A DNA stretch of 64,000 nucleotides from assembly GCF_020905375.1 (NCBI RefSeq), contig NZ_JAJJBU010000009.1, forward strand, positions 82,229-146,228, in the 5' to 3' direction. The translations under genes were made by a program, and so were the position numbers. This document shows, one piece after another, positions 15,498-24,306 of this stretch (position 1 is its first letter; every line of letters begins with the position of its first letter). Source of the stretch: Arthrobacter cryoconiti (GTDB taxonomy: Bacteria > Actinomycetota > Actinomycetes > Actinomycetales > Micrococcaceae). The notes under the pieces were generated by a model. It ran no database searches. It had not been told where the DNA came from and was given only the letters and a program-made list of their open reading frames with translations.

Positions 15498-16619
15498 ATG
15501 ACTTCTCAAACACCTGCGCAGGATTCTTCCGTTCATCCGCGGCCCGTCGTCGGCCGCTTACCCAAATATGCGGCGGGAAAGCCGCCGGTGGAAGTGCCGG
15601 GTTTGGAGAGCTTCAAGCTCTCTTCCAATGAAAATCCACTAGGTCCAGTGCCCGCAGTGCTGGAATTGTTGCGTGGAAAGTTGGAAGTCCACCGCTATCC
15701 GGACACCACTTGTACGGCACTGCGCGCCGCTCTAGGAACTTTCCTAGACGTTCCCGCGGAGGATGTCGTCACGGGGGCTGGATCCCTCGGTGCCTTGAAT
15801 CAGATCATGGCTGCTTTTGCCGGTCAGAATGATGACGGCGCCCAAGATGAAGTTGTGTATGCATGGCGTTCCTTCGAGGCGTATCCCATCTGCGTAGGGC
15901 TTGCCGGAGCGAAGAGCGTGCAGGTGCCTGTCCGCGCCGATGGCACCCACGACTTAGCGGCCATGGCCGCGGCAGTCACGGATCGCACTCGAGTTGTTCT
16001 GCTGTGCACACCAAACAACCCCACCGGGCCTGTCCTGCGTACCGAAGAGACGGAGGCGTTCATCCGCTCCGTATCCTCCGACGTCGTGATTGTTATCGAT
16101 GAGGCCTACCAAGAATTCGTCCGGGCCACGGATGCCGTGGACGGCCTGGCAATGTACCGCAAGTACCCCAACGTGGTGGTTCTGCGTACGTTCTCCAAGG
16201 CGCATGGCCTAGCAGGCTTGCGCGTTGGCTACTCGGTGTCCCAACCAGAGGTGACAGCATACTTGCGCGCGGCAGCAACGCCTTTTGCCGTGTCATCTGT
16301 TGCGGAACAAGCCGCTGTGGCTTCTCTTGAAAACTACGACCAAGTTGTGGAAAGGGTACAAAGCCTCGTTGATGAGCGTGAGAGGGTCACGGCCGGGCTC
16401 AAAGCTTTGGGATGGAACATTCCAGAGGCGCAAGGTAACTTTGTCTGGCTGGCACTAGGGGAGAATACTCCCGAATTCGCGGCATTGGCTGCTGAGCATG
16501 CGCTCTCTGTTCGGGCTTTCGGCAACGAAGGTGTCCGGGTCAGCATTGGCGAAGTGGAGGCAAACAGCCGATTCCTGGCGATCTGTGCATCCTATACAAA
16601 AGCGCCGGGCCGTTCCTAG
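15498..16619 (+). CDS. hisC: Histidinol-phosphate/aromatic aminotransferase
   Basis: A 373-residue fold-type I PLP aminotransferase. Signatures are FKLSSNENPLGPVPAVLELL near the N-terminus, the cofactor-binding VVIVIDEAYQEFV, and the Schiff-base lysine in VVLRTFSKAHGLAGLRVGY. The C-terminal arginine region reads GVRVSIG. In actinobacteria this sub-family is annotated both as histidinol-phosphate aminotransferase and as phenylalanine aminotransferase (Pat). With no other his genes nearby, an aromatic amino acid role, or a second hisC copy, is likely. It lies upstream of the 2-oxoacid dehydrogenase operon in the same direction, so it might supply branched-chain or aromatic 2-oxoacids, but a 165-bp gap separates them. 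Confidence 0.88.
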   Translation: MTSQTPAQDSSVHPRPVVGRLPKYAAGKPPVEVPGLESFKLSSNENPLGPVPAVLELLRGKLEVHRYPDTTCTALRAALGTFLDVPAEDVVTGAGSLGALNQIMAAFAGQNDDGAQDEVVYAWRSFEAYPICVGLAGAKSVQVPVRADGTHDLAAMAAAVTDRTRVVLLCTPNNPTGPVLRTEETEAFIRSVSSDVVIVIDEAYQEFVRATDAVDGLAMYRKYPNVVVLRTFSKAHGLAGLRVGYSVSQPEVTAYLRAAATPFAVSSVAEQAAVASLENYDQVVERVQSLVDERERVTAGLKALGWNIPEAQGNFVWLALGENTPEFAALAAEHALSVRAFGNEGVRVSIGEVEANSRFLAICASYTKAPGRS

Positions 16620-16693
16620 CGATTAACGAAGGCGTGAAAATGCCGCGCTAGCCGATACAGTTGTAAATCGAAATTGGAAACATATGCGATAAC

Positions 16694-16707
16694 AGGAATG
16701 TATTCCT
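16694..16707. promoter_or_regulatory. Palindrome AGGAAT-GT-ATTCCT upstream of the 2-oxoacid dehydrogenase operon
   Basis: A 14-bp inverted repeat with 6-bp perfect arms and a 2-bp spacer lies about 78 bp upstream of the E1 alpha start, in the non-coding gap after the aminotransferase. Position and symmetry fit an operator for an Lrp- or GntR-type regulator, but no regulator gene adjoins and the site is assigned only by symmetry. Confidence 0.3.
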
Positions 16708-16784
16708 CTTGTGGCATGTATCGATGGACGGGGCGGCTTCATCCGCCAGCCAGCACGTAGCGATTTTGCAAACAAGGAGACGGT

Positions 16785-18020
16785 ATGGGCACGGCTCAGG
16801 AATCTGCCACCAACATAGACATAAACGGGCAGAAGCCCGGCGCATCCGTCGGTGTGCTGCATCCACACGTTGTTGGTCAGGCGGAGATGGTCCAACTGCT
16901 CGATGTGGAGGGCGTCCGTCACGCGGACGCCACCTTCACCCCGTATATCGATGCCCTGACTGCCGAGACCGTGCGTGGCTTTTACCGGGATATGGCGATC
17001 GTGCGCCGTTTTGATGCGGAGGCCACGGCCTTGCAGCGCCAGGGTGAACTGGCCCTGTGGGTGCCTGTGATCGGACAGGAAGCCGCCCAAATCGGCTCTG
17101 GGAGGGCCATGCAGCCCGCCGACTATGCCTTTCCCACCTACCGCGAACACGGGGTAGCCCTGGCCCGCGGTCTGGACTTGGCTGATCTCCTGAAGCTCTT
17201 CCGCGGCATCTCCAACGGTGGTTGGGACCCCAAAGAAAACAACTTCCACCTCTACACATTGGTTCTGGCAGCCCAAACGCTCCATGCCGTGGGTTATGCG
17301 ATGGGCATCAATCGGGATCTCGCTGCGGCTGAACTAGCAGATTCCGGAGCGGCTGAGGTAATCGACCCGGCCGCCGTCGTAGCCTATTTTGGTGACGGCT
17401 CCAGCAGCGAGGGAGACGTCCACGAGTCCATGGTGTTTGCCACATCCTTCAACGCACCGCTCGTTTTCTTTTGCCAGAACAATAACTGGGCCATTTCGGT
17501 GCCGTTTGAGGTGCAGTCCAAGATCCCACTGGTCAATCGCGCGGGTGGCTACGGTATGCCTGGCATTCGGGTGGACGGAAATGACGTCTTGGCCGTCTAT
17601 GCAGTTACGCAGTGGGCGCTGGAACACGCCCGTTCCGGGAAGGGCCCCGTCTTGATCGAGGCTTCAACCTACCGAATCGGGGCCCACACCACTGCCGATG
17701 ACCCCACGAAGTACCGGATGCTGGCCGAAGAGGAAGCCTGGAAGGCCAAGGATCCGCTGATTCGCATGGAGCGTTATCTGCGTGCCGAAGGTTTGGCCGA
17801 TGACGAGTTTTTCGAACAAGTTAAGCACGACGGCGACGAGATGGCAGCTCACGTTCGGAAGGCCACCTTAGCCTTGGACAGTGCAGATATCCGACAAAAA
17901 TTCGCAACGGTTTATGCCGAAGCGCACCCGTTGGTCGCCGAGGAACTGGCGTGGTTTGACCAGTACGAGGCATCTTTCGCTGACGCTGCTGCACAGATTT
18001 CCCAGGGAGGTGCCGCGTGA
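16785..18020 (+). CDS. bkdA: 2-oxoacid dehydrogenase E1 component, alpha subunit
   Basis: A 411-residue thiamine-diphosphate enzyme subunit. The ThDP/Mg motif GDGSSSEGD starts near residue 203 and ends in QNNNWAIS. The phosphorylation-loop region YRIGAHTTADDPTKYR lies near 290, and GYGMPGIRVDGND near 255. This pattern suits the branched-chain/pyruvate alpha2beta2 type rather than the single-chain AceE type. It decarboxylates a 2-oxoacid and hands the acyl group to the lipoyl arm of E2. AAGGAGA precedes the ATG. Its stop overlaps the GTG start of the beta subunit by 4 bp. Branched-chain substrates are more likely than pyruvate, because related actinobacteria usually use AceE for pyruvate; sequence alone cannot settle this. 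Confidence 0.92.
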   Translation: MGTAQESATNIDINGQKPGASVGVLHPHVVGQAEMVQLLDVEGVRHADATFTPYIDALTAETVRGFYRDMAIVRRFDAEATALQRQGELALWVPVIGQEAAQIGSGRAMQPADYAFPTYREHGVALARGLDLADLLKLFRGISNGGWDPKENNFHLYTLVLAAQTLHAVGYAMGINRDLAAAELADSGAAEVIDPAAVVAYFGDGSSSEGDVHESMVFATSFNAPLVFFCQNNNWAISVPFEVQSKIPLVNRAGGYGMPGIRVDGNDVLAVYAVTQWALEHARSGKGPVLIEASTYRIGAHTTADDPTKYRMLAEEEAWKAKDPLIRMERYLRAEGLADDEFFEQVKHDGDEMAAHVRKATLALDSADIRQKFATVYAEAHPLVAEELAWFDQYEASFADAAAQISQGGAA

Positions 18021-18991
18021 AGACGATGACCATAGCCAAGGCGATCAACGAAGGCCTACGTGCCACCCTTGCCAATGATTCAAAAAGCTTCCTCATGGGT
18101 GAGGATATTGGTTCGCTCGGTGGCGTGTACCGCGTCACGGAGGGTCTCAAAGCAGAATTTGGCGCCCATCGGGTCATCGACACTCCTCTTGCTGAGTCCG
18201 GGATTATCGGCACCGCGATCGGACTTGCCCTTCGAGGTTACCGGCCCATCTGTGAAATTCAGTTTGACGGATTCGTGTTCCCGGCGTTCAACCAAATCAC
18301 CTCACAATTGGCAAAGATCCACACCCGCTCAGACGGTTTACTCAGTGCACCGGTAGTGATCAGGATTCCGTACGGTGGTGGCATCGGCTCCATTGAGCAC
18401 CATTCCGAGTCTCCTGAAGCTCTGTTCGCCCACACGCCCGGCCTGCGCATCATTAGCCCGTCTAACGCCAACGATGCTTATTGGATGATCCAGCAAGCCG
18501 TCGCGTGCAAGGATCCCGTCATTGTTTTTGAACCCAAACGCCGCTACTGGCTGAAGGGTGAGGTGGATACGGAAAGTGCCCCGAGCGATCCATTCAAGGC
18601 ACAAGTACTCCGTGCGGGAAGCGACGCCACGATTGTCACCTATGGGCCGCTTGTCCCGGTTGCGTTGGCGGCTGCCAATGCCGCACAGGAAGAGGGACGG
18701 AGCGTGGAAGTCATTGATCTGCGTTCCATCTCGCCGATTGACTTTGACACGGTGGAAGCCTCGGTGAACAAGACGGGCCGGCTGATCCTCACTCACGAGG
18801 CGCCCACCTTTGGCGGAATCGGTGGCGAAATAGCCGCACGTATCAGCGAACGCTGCTTCTACTCCTTGGAAGCGCCCGCCATCCGGGTGGGGGGTTTCCA
18901 TATGCCCTACCCCGTAGCGCGCGTGGAGGAGCATTACCTACCAGACATCGACCGCTTGCTGGAGGCGTTGGACCGCGCCTTGGCATATTAG
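18017..18991 (+). CDS. bkdB: 2-oxoacid dehydrogenase E1 component, beta subunit
   Basis: A 324-residue transketolase-like beta subunit that pairs with the preceding E1 alpha. Recognisable stretches are [20 protein letters not shown] at about 26-45, [29 protein letters not shown] (about 117), [19 protein letters not shown] and the C-terminal VGGFHMPYP. The start is GTG at 18017 inside the alpha stop (GTGA), so the two subunits are translationally coupled. It sits in the cytoplasmic E1-E2 complex. Length is typical and no key region is missing. Confidence 0.93.
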   Translation: MKTMTIAKAINEGLRATLANDSKSFLMGEDIGSLGGVYRVTEGLKAEFGAHRVIDTPLAESGIIGTAIGLALRGYRPICEIQFDGFVFPAFNQITSQLAKIHTRSDGLLSAPVVIRIPYGGGIGSIEHHSESPEALFAHTPGLRIISPSNANDAYWMIQQAVACKDPVIVFEPKRRYWLKGEVDTESAPSDPFKAQVLRAGSDATIVTYGPLVPVALAAANAAQEEGRSVEVIDLRSISPIDFDTVEASVNKTGRLILTHEAPTFGGIGGEIAARISERCFYSLEAPAIRVGGFHMPYPVARVEEHYLPDIDRLLEALDRALAY

Positions 18992-19002
18992 AAAGGCCAC
19001 GC

Positions 19003-20331
19003 ATGTCGACCCTGAATTATTTCAATTTGCCGGACGTTGGTGAAGGACTGACCGAGGCCGAAATCGTGGCGTGGAAGGTCAAGGTGGGCGACGTTGTCGC
19101 CGTCAACGAGGTGCTGGTCGAGATTGAGACGGCCAAATCAATCGTGGAACTACCGTCGCCGTACGCCGGCGTCGTTGCACAGCTGATGGTGGCCGCGGGC
19201 GAAACTACAGACGTTGGGACGCCCATCATCGCCATTGGCCAGGATGCTGGTGCTGACTCATTCAAGGGCGGACCCTCCGCAGGTGATGAGCCTGAGATGA
19301 AGCCGTTGGTAGGTTCTGGTCCCAAGGCCGACGCCGTCAAGCGCCGTCCGCGTCGCGGCCAAGGGGGAGCCGGCGTCGAGCATTCCACCCCGGAAGCAAA
19401 AGCTCTGGTGACTGGCAGCCTTCCACAGGCTAAACCCGCCGGTAACCGCGTGCTGGCGAAGCCTCCAGTGCGTAAAGCCGCGAAGGATCTCGGGATAGAT
19501 TTGAGCGATGTTGTAGCTACCGGGCAGCGTGGGGAAGTCACCAAGAAGGACTTGCTGAGCTATCAGGACCGGCGCACGGACGAGCCAAAGGAAGCGGGCG
19601 GTTTCTATTCGAATGCTTCCGCAGGCTCCGCCACTGGTGACCCCCGGATCGAACGGATCAAGGTCAAGGGTGTCCGCAAAGCAACAGCTAAGGCAATGGT
19701 GGAGAGCGCATTCTCGGCGCCGCACGTGAGCATCTTCGTAGACGTGGATGCCTCACGGACCATGGAGTTCGTTAAGCGGCTGAAAGAGTCCCGCGACTTT
19801 GAGGGCATCAAGGTCTCACCGCTGCTGATCTTGGCCAAGGCCGTGATCTGGGCAGCCGCCCGCAACCCGTCAGTGAATGCGACGTGGACAGGGGATGAAA
19901 TCATCGTGAAACACTTCATGAACCTGGGTATTGCCGCTGCCACGCCACGGGGACTCATGGTTCCGAACATTAAGGATGCCCAGGAACTATCGCTAAAAGG
20001 CCTGGCACTTGCTCTCAATGAGTTGGCGATGACGGCACGGGCGGGGAAGACTCAGCCTGCCGATATGCAGGGCGGTTCGCTGACGATTACGAACATCGGG
20101 GCGCTGGGAATTGACACCGGAACTCCCATCATCAACCCGGGCGAAGTGGCCATTGTTGCGTTCGGCACGATCAAACAAAAACCGTGGGTGGTCAATGGTG
20201 AAGTGGTCCCACGCTGGGTCACAACGCTCGGTGGCTCCTTTGACCACCGTGTTGTGGACGGAGACCTATCAGCCCGCTTCATGGCGGACGTTGCCGCCAT
20301 CATGGAGGAGCCTGCACTCTTGCTGGACTAA
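19003..20331 (+). CDS. bkdC: 2-oxoacid dehydrogenase E2 component (dihydrolipoyl acyltransferase)
   Basis: A 442-residue acyltransferase with one lipoyl domain (1-80, lipoylated lysine Lys45 in IETAKSIVE). A Pro/Arg-rich linker leads to a peripheral subunit-binding domain (about 145-185, [18 protein letters not shown]). The catalytic domain ends with HRVVDGD (His415, Asp419). It transfers the acyl group from lipoate to CoA. It starts 11 bp after E1 beta with an AGAAAGG site, completing a three-gene operon. No dihydrolipoamide dehydrogenase (E3) follows, so a shared E3 elsewhere must serve the complex. Confidence 0.94.
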   Translation: MSTLNYFNLPDVGEGLTEAEIVAWKVKVGDVVAVNEVLVEIETAKSIVELPSPYAGVVAQLMVAAGETTDVGTPIIAIGQDAGADSFKGGPSAGDEPEMKPLVGSGPKADAVKRRPRRGQGGAGVEHSTPEAKALVTGSLPQAKPAGNRVLAKPPVRKAAKDLGIDLSDVVATGQRGEVTKKDLLSYQDRRTDEPKEAGGFYSNASAGSATGDPRIERIKVKGVRKATAKAMVESAFSAPHVSIFVDVDASRTMEFVKRLKESRDFEGIKVSPLLILAKAVIWAAARNPSVNATWTGDEIIVKHFMNLGIAAATPRGLMVPNIKDAQELSLKGLALALNELAMTARAGKTQPADMQGGSLTITNIGALGIDTGTPIINPGEVAIVAFGTIKQKPWVVNGEVVPRWVTTLGGSFDHRVVDGDLSARFMADVAAIMEEPALLLD

Positions 20332-20393
20332 AGGAAAAGTGTGGTGAGGGATGAGGCCTGCCACGGCTGCGTCTGCTCAGGTACAGTGATTCT

Positions 20394-21017
20394 ATGAATC
20401 AGCGTCAGCGCGTGAGCATAGTCCTTTTCGACGGATTCGAGTTACTGGACGTGTTTGGTCCCGTCGAGTTGCTTGGCATGGCTCCGGATCTGTTTGAGCT
20501 GGATTTCCTTGGCCCGAGCCGCGATCTAGTGTCGAGTTCGCAGGGGATGAAGGTGGCTGTGACCGAAACTTACGAGACTGCTTCGGAGCCGGACATCGTG
20601 CTGGTTCCCGGCGGTATGGGAACCCGGAAGCTGGTTGAGCAGCCGGAGTTTTTGGAATGGTTGCATGGCTTTTCGCGGTCGGCCTCGCTGGTGACCTCTG
20701 TGTGCACCGGGGCTGCCGTGCTTGCGGCAGCCGGTCTTTTGGACGGCCACCGAGCGACCTCCAATAAACTTGCCTTTCGATGGGTCACGACGCAGGGTCC
20801 CCATGTCGAGTGGGTGCCAGAAGCGCGGTGGGTTGTGGACAGGAACCGGTGGACCTCCTCAGGAGTCGCTGCCGGAATGGACATGACGGCCGCGCTTATC
20901 CGATACATCCACGGCGATGAGGTTGCGCAGAACATCACGTCCATGATTGAGCTTGACGTCCATCACGACTCAACGTGGGACCCGTTCGCTCATCTGCACG
21001 GGCTGGTCGAGGACTAG
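20394..21017 (+). CDS. DJ-1/PfpI family protein (isonitrile hydratase-like)
   Basis: A 207-residue class I glutamine-amidotransferase-like protein. The nucleophile elbow is LVTSVCTGAAVLAAAGLL, with the cysteine near residue 103, followed by RATSNKLAFRW. The N-terminal acidic site reads LLDVFGPVELLG. This combination is typical of the isonitrile hydratase/AraC-N-terminal-like branch, here without an AraC DNA-binding domain. Likely cytoplasmic; substrate unknown. It follows the E2 gene after 62 bp and might be transcribed with it. A short GCCCCC/GGGGGC hairpin (21022-21038) follows the stop, without a T-run. Confidence 0.85.
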   Translation: MNQRQRVSIVLFDGFELLDVFGPVELLGMAPDLFELDFLGPSRDLVSSSQGMKVAVTETYETASEPDIVLVPGGMGTRKLVEQPEFLEWLHGFSRSASLVTSVCTGAAVLAAAGLLDGHRATSNKLAFRWVTTQGPHVEWVPEARWVVDRNRWTSSGVAAGMDMTAALIRYIHGDEVAQNITSMIELDVHHDSTWDPFAHLHGLVED

Positions 21018-21053
21018 CCGCGCCCCCGGAGTGGGGGCTGTGGAACTAACTAA

Positions 21054-22133
21054 ATGCCGGTGGTGCCCACGATGGCGGAAGAGAAGGTAATGACGCTGGA
21101 TTGGCCGCAAATGCGATGGGTAGATGAGCCAGAGACGCTCGGTCCGCTCCTGCGAAAGCAACTTTTAGAGTGCTGGCGGGACGTGTCCAATGCCGGTGGT
21201 GCCGTGGGATTCCCCTTCTCCCCGGTATCACCTCAGCAAGTGCTCTCCGCCTTGGAAGCCATGCTCCGATCACTGAATGAACCACAGAATCGACTACTGC
21301 TGGCGACCATCAAAGGGGAGCTGGCCGGTTGGCTGTTCCTAGCAGGTAATTCCAGCGAGCTCACTGCACACTGGGCGCAGGTGCGCCGCGTTCAGACCGC
21401 ACTCGGGTTTCGGAGACTCGGTGTGGGCAAGGCGCTTATGACGGAGGTAGCGCGAGCAGCACGGGATGACTTGAAGCTTGAACAACTCCACCTTGAATTG
21501 CGATCAGGTAGAGGTCTTGAAGCTTTCTACAAGTCATGCGGTTGGCAAGAAGTTGGCAGATGGCCGGCAGCCCTTCGGTTTCCCGACGGCGACCACGACG
21601 AGATCCTTATGGTTCTGTCGCTGACGATGAAAGCTACGTTTTCGCTGCGACGGACAACTCCCGCCGATTGGAGTGAAATCCGTCATCTGCGACTTGAGAT
21701 GATTCGAGACACCCCGACCGCTTATGCGGAAACGGTCGAGGAAGCATTGGGCGCGGACGAGGCTCAATGGCGAAAACGTGGTGAAAGGGGGACCGCCCGG
21801 AATGGACTTGAGGTTGTCGCAATCGCGGAGAATGGATCCTGGGTAGGAACAATGGGTGCTTTTGTTCCTTCTCCGGGGACTGTGCCGTTGCTTGTAGGCG
21901 TGTATGTAGCTCCGGCCTTTCGCGGCCCGCAGGTGGGGGTGGCTGACGCACTATTAGCGTCGATGGAAGAATGGGCCCGCGCGCAGAGCAATCAGTTGAC
22001 CCTCCATGTTCATGAGGATAACGTTCGGGCGAGAAAATATTACGAGCGTCGTGGCTTCACTATGACGGGACAAACCTTTGCCTACAAGGTGGATCCCGCT
22101 AAGCGCGAGCTGGAAATGGTCAAGGAACTCTGA
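21054..22133 (+). CDS. Tandem GNAT N-acetyltransferase (two fused domains)
   Basis: A 359-residue protein made of two GNAT folds in one frame. The first, about 20-190, has the acetyl-CoA motif VQTALGFRRLGVGKALMTEV and YKSCGWQEVG. The second, about 195-350, begins at an internal Met (residue 192, base 21627) with FSLRRTTPADWSEIRHLRLE and has VYVAPAFRGPQVGVADALL, ending HEDNVRARKYYERRGF. Normal GNATs hold one domain in 140-180 residues, so this is either a genuine double acetyltransferase or two genes joined by loss of a stop. Substrates are unknown. No good ribosome binding site is seen before 21054. Confidence 0.85.
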   Translation: MPVVPTMAEEKVMTLDWPQMRWVDEPETLGPLLRKQLLECWRDVSNAGGAVGFPFSPVSPQQVLSALEAMLRSLNEPQNRLLLATIKGELAGWLFLAGNSSELTAHWAQVRRVQTALGFRRLGVGKALMTEVARAARDDLKLEQLHLELRSGRGLEAFYKSCGWQEVGRWPAALRFPDGDHDEILMVLSLTMKATFSLRRTTPADWSEIRHLRLEMIRDTPTAYAETVEEALGADEAQWRKRGERGTARNGLEVVAIAENGSWVGTMGAFVPSPGTVPLLVGVYVAPAFRGPQVGVADALLASMEEWARAQSNQLTLHVHEDNVRARKYYERRGFTMTGQTFAYKVDPAKRELEMVKEL

Positions 22134-22145
22134 AGTTCGCAGTGA

Positions 22146-22739
22146 CTACGGAGTTCTCCGCGCCCGGCGAGGGGCCCAATGTTCGGTGTATAGCTGAATT
22201 ATGGCCAAGAAGGTGCACAGCCACAAAAATATAGAGCTAAGAACCAAGGTGTTGACCAGAACGTCTGAGGCGTCCGGGATGGCCTGCACTGTCCATACTG
22301 TTGCACCCACTGCAGCAATGGTGAAAATAGCCATCCCAACAACTAGGGTTCGCGGCACCGGTCTTAGCTTCTGTTCGGATGCGGCTTTTACTTGGAAGAG
22401 ATTACTCAAGAGTAGACCGGCGAACGCAGTGAAGTAAGCGAACTCGGCGCGTGGATTTAACAGCTGGGAACCCAAAGCCAAAACTATGAAGAGGGCTACG
22501 ATGCCATTGACTATCGGTGAGGAGCGGCGGGTCCAATATGTGGCGTTGGCTCCTGCTCGCAGAAAAGTTGTGGCTTTGGCGAGAGTAAGTGCTGACAGCA
22601 CTAACCCGATGACCACGCCCACCGTGGAGCCTCCGCCGAACTTGGGCAATACGAGCAATAAGATCACCGTCAACAGTGCCAGCAACGCCATGAGCGTACC
22701 GCTTGCAATCCTAATCCGGGCTTCTCTGTTTTTCCCCAT
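22146..22739 (-). CDS. Hypothetical multi-pass membrane protein
   Basis: A 197-residue hydrophobic protein with about six membrane helices: LMALLALLTVILLLVL near the start, VVIGLVLSALTLA, GIVALFIVLALG, YFTAFAGLLLSNLF, VVGMAIFTIAAVGATVWTV and LVLSSIFLWLCTFLAIIQL. The C-terminus is short and Arg-rich. No family motif was recognised. It is convergent with the GNAT gene and divergent from the phosphotransferase gene. Confidence 0.72.
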   Translation of the reverse strand: MGKNREARIRIASGTLMALLALLTVILLLVLPKFGGGSTVGVVIGLVLSALTLAKATTFLRAGANATYWTRRSSPIVNGIVALFIVLALGSQLLNPRAEFAYFTAFAGLLLSNLFQVKAASEQKLRPVPRTLVVGMAIFTIAAVGATVWTVQAIPDASDVLVNTLVLSSIFLWLCTFLAIIQLYTEHWAPRRARRTP

Positions 22740-22796
22740 TCCTCATACTTGCATACTGCCTCCGGCATCGGCGATCACATTAAAGGCAGCTAGTCT

Positions 22797-23579
22797 TTGA
22801 GAGTGGATGATCAAGAGATCCCTTTGGAGGGCGGTAATGCCACAGACGGTGTTGTCCGGATTGGCGCGACCGTCCGTAAGCCGTGGACCGCGAACAGCCC
22901 AGCAGTCTTTGAGTTCATGAACGCCGTGCGAAACGCCGGCGTTGACGTGCCAGCCACGCTTGGTAGGGACGGTCAGGGGCGCCAAATCATCGAGTTCGTA
23001 CCCGGATGCCTGGCAATGAACGGGCCGCTTTTGACTCTACCGGAACTGATGCGCGTCGGCGCACTGGTTCGATCGATCCACGATGCCGCCGCTCTCTTCA
23101 TGCCACGAGAGCCGATAATAGCCGCGATGTTGCTGCCAGCTCCCGAAGAAGAATTAATATGCCACAACGACTTGGCGCCATGGAATTTGATGGTGGGGGA
23201 CCGTTGGCTATTTATTGATTGGGATGCGGCTGGGCCTAGCACGCGGCTCTGGGATCTGGCTTACGCAGCGCAAGCCTTCACGCTCAACGATCCTACGCAG
23301 AACGTGGAGCTTGCTTCCCTTCGTCTTGCGGCGTTTGTCCGCGGGTACCGAGCGGATAACGATCTTCGTGAACGCCTTCCAGCTACGATGACACGCCGGA
23401 CCCAGGCCATGTATGACTTATTGGCCACCGCGCATCTTTCAGGTAGTGAACCGTGGGGAACCATGTACGCCCAAGGTCATGGCGATCACTGGCGTGCTGC
23501 GGCCAAGTACGTAAAGCGAAACCAGAATCTCTGGGCTGAAGCGCTTTCCTTTGCCGGGGAGGCCATTTCACCTCATTAG
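22797..23579 (+). CDS. Aminoglycoside phosphotransferase (APH)-like protein
   Basis: A 260-residue protein kinase-like phosphotransferase. The catalytic (Brenner) loop is CHNDLAPWNLMV near residue 122 and the metal-binding Asp is in FIDWDAAGPSTRLWDLA near 142. It may phosphorylate a small hydroxylated molecule or antibiotic, but most chromosomal homologues have unknown substrates, so resistance should not be assumed. The start is uncertain: TTG at 22797 with AAAGG upstream, or GTG at 22803. The end overlaps the EamA relic on the other strand by 4 bp. Confidence 0.82.
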   Translation: MRVDDQEIPLEGGNATDGVVRIGATVRKPWTANSPAVFEFMNAVRNAGVDVPATLGRDGQGRQIIEFVPGCLAMNGPLLTLPELMRVGALVRSIHDAAALFMPREPIIAAMLLPAPEEELICHNDLAPWNLMVGDRWLFIDWDAAGPSTRLWDLAYAAQAFTLNDPTQNVELASLRLAAFVRGYRADNDLRERLPATMTRRTQAMYDLLATAHLSGSEPWGTMYAQGHGDHWRAAAKYVKRNQNLWAEALSFAGEAISPH

Positions 23580-23800
23580 GGTACGGGTGGGGTGGCGCGC
23601 GCCGGGCTGGTCCTGGCGTTTTTTGGCGTCCTCGCGAGAATCACGGACGTAACCGAGCCCAGTACGACGGCGACTCCTAGGCTTTGTGCAGGCGTGAGTA
23701 CTTCCCGGGCAAGTCCCCACCCAAGGAGTATTGCAAGCGTCAGGCCTCCGGTGGTCAGCTGCCAGGAAGTGGTGGCTCTCGGGGTTGTTGGCTGCCCCAT
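23576..23800 (-). pseudogene. Internally deleted EamA/DMT-type transporter gene
   Basis: A 74-codon frame whose first ~18 residues (MGQPTTPRATTSWQLTTGG) look like the start of an EamA-family drug/metabolite transporter. Its remainder (REVLTPAQSLGVAVVLGSV) matches the last helix of the same family, where GE-LTPAQ-GVA-LGS is typical. The eight or more helices between are missing. The simplest reading is one large in-frame deletion. A single hydrophobic segment remains, so transport is impossible. It is divergent from a decayed MarR gene, the usual partner arrangement. Confidence 0.6.
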
Positions 23801-23815
23801 TTCTTCAAAAGCACT

Positions 23816-24223
23816 ATTCCCTATTTTCAGTATCCCGAGAACCCATGCCCGCCTAGGCAGGACCTTTGCGAGGCACGGACTGGATGCGGCGTCCTTCGAC
23901 GTACTCGCGACGCTTTTGCGCAGTGGCGTCTCTTACCGGATAACCCCAGTGGAACTGGCCAGGGAAGCTATGATCACGACGAGCCCCGTGGCACAGCGGC
24001 TTAACAAACTCGAAGGCCGGGGTCTTATTCAGCGCGCACTAAACCCGACGGACGCGGCAAAATCGTTGCGCTCACCCATGTTGGAAAGACCCTCATCGAG
24101 TCAGCGCTCCCAGATCACCTTCATACCGAACGCACTTTGCTCGCCATGCTCAGCATCGAGGAACAGGCGCAGCTATCCCTACTTCTTGGACGAATCGACG
24201 AAGCCTCCAAGGCGGCAGAATGA
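23816..24223 (+). pseudogene. MarR-family regulator, frameshifted and lacking a start
   Basis: A MarR protein can be followed on the plus strand: THARLGRTFARHGLDAASFD, then ITPVELAREAMITTSPVAQR, then LNKLEGRGLIQRALNP in one frame. After about 24040 the reading must change frame to give DGRGKIVALTHVGKTLIESA and the C-terminus ending at 24223. Loss of one base in the AACCC run explains the shift. The first ~25 residues are also unrecognisable and no start codon with a ribosome binding site is present. A MarR regulator divergent from an EamA transporter is a common pair, and both members are dead here. Confidence 0.8.
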
Positions 24224-24306
24224 GGAAATCGTTGTTGAAATCCCAGCAACTTTCCCCCACGGAAAGACTTTGCCCAACTTTCGTGGGGTCATCCCCGTTC
24301 CAGCGA

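Noticed and set aside
16785..20331. Riboswitch upstream of the dehydrogenase operon
   Set aside because: The 165-bp leader shows only a 14-bp palindrome and no conserved aptamer-like structure I can recognise.
22797..23579. Antibiotic resistance by the APH-like protein
   Set aside because: Only the general kinase fold is visible; most chromosomal homologues have no proven drug substrate, so resistance was not called.
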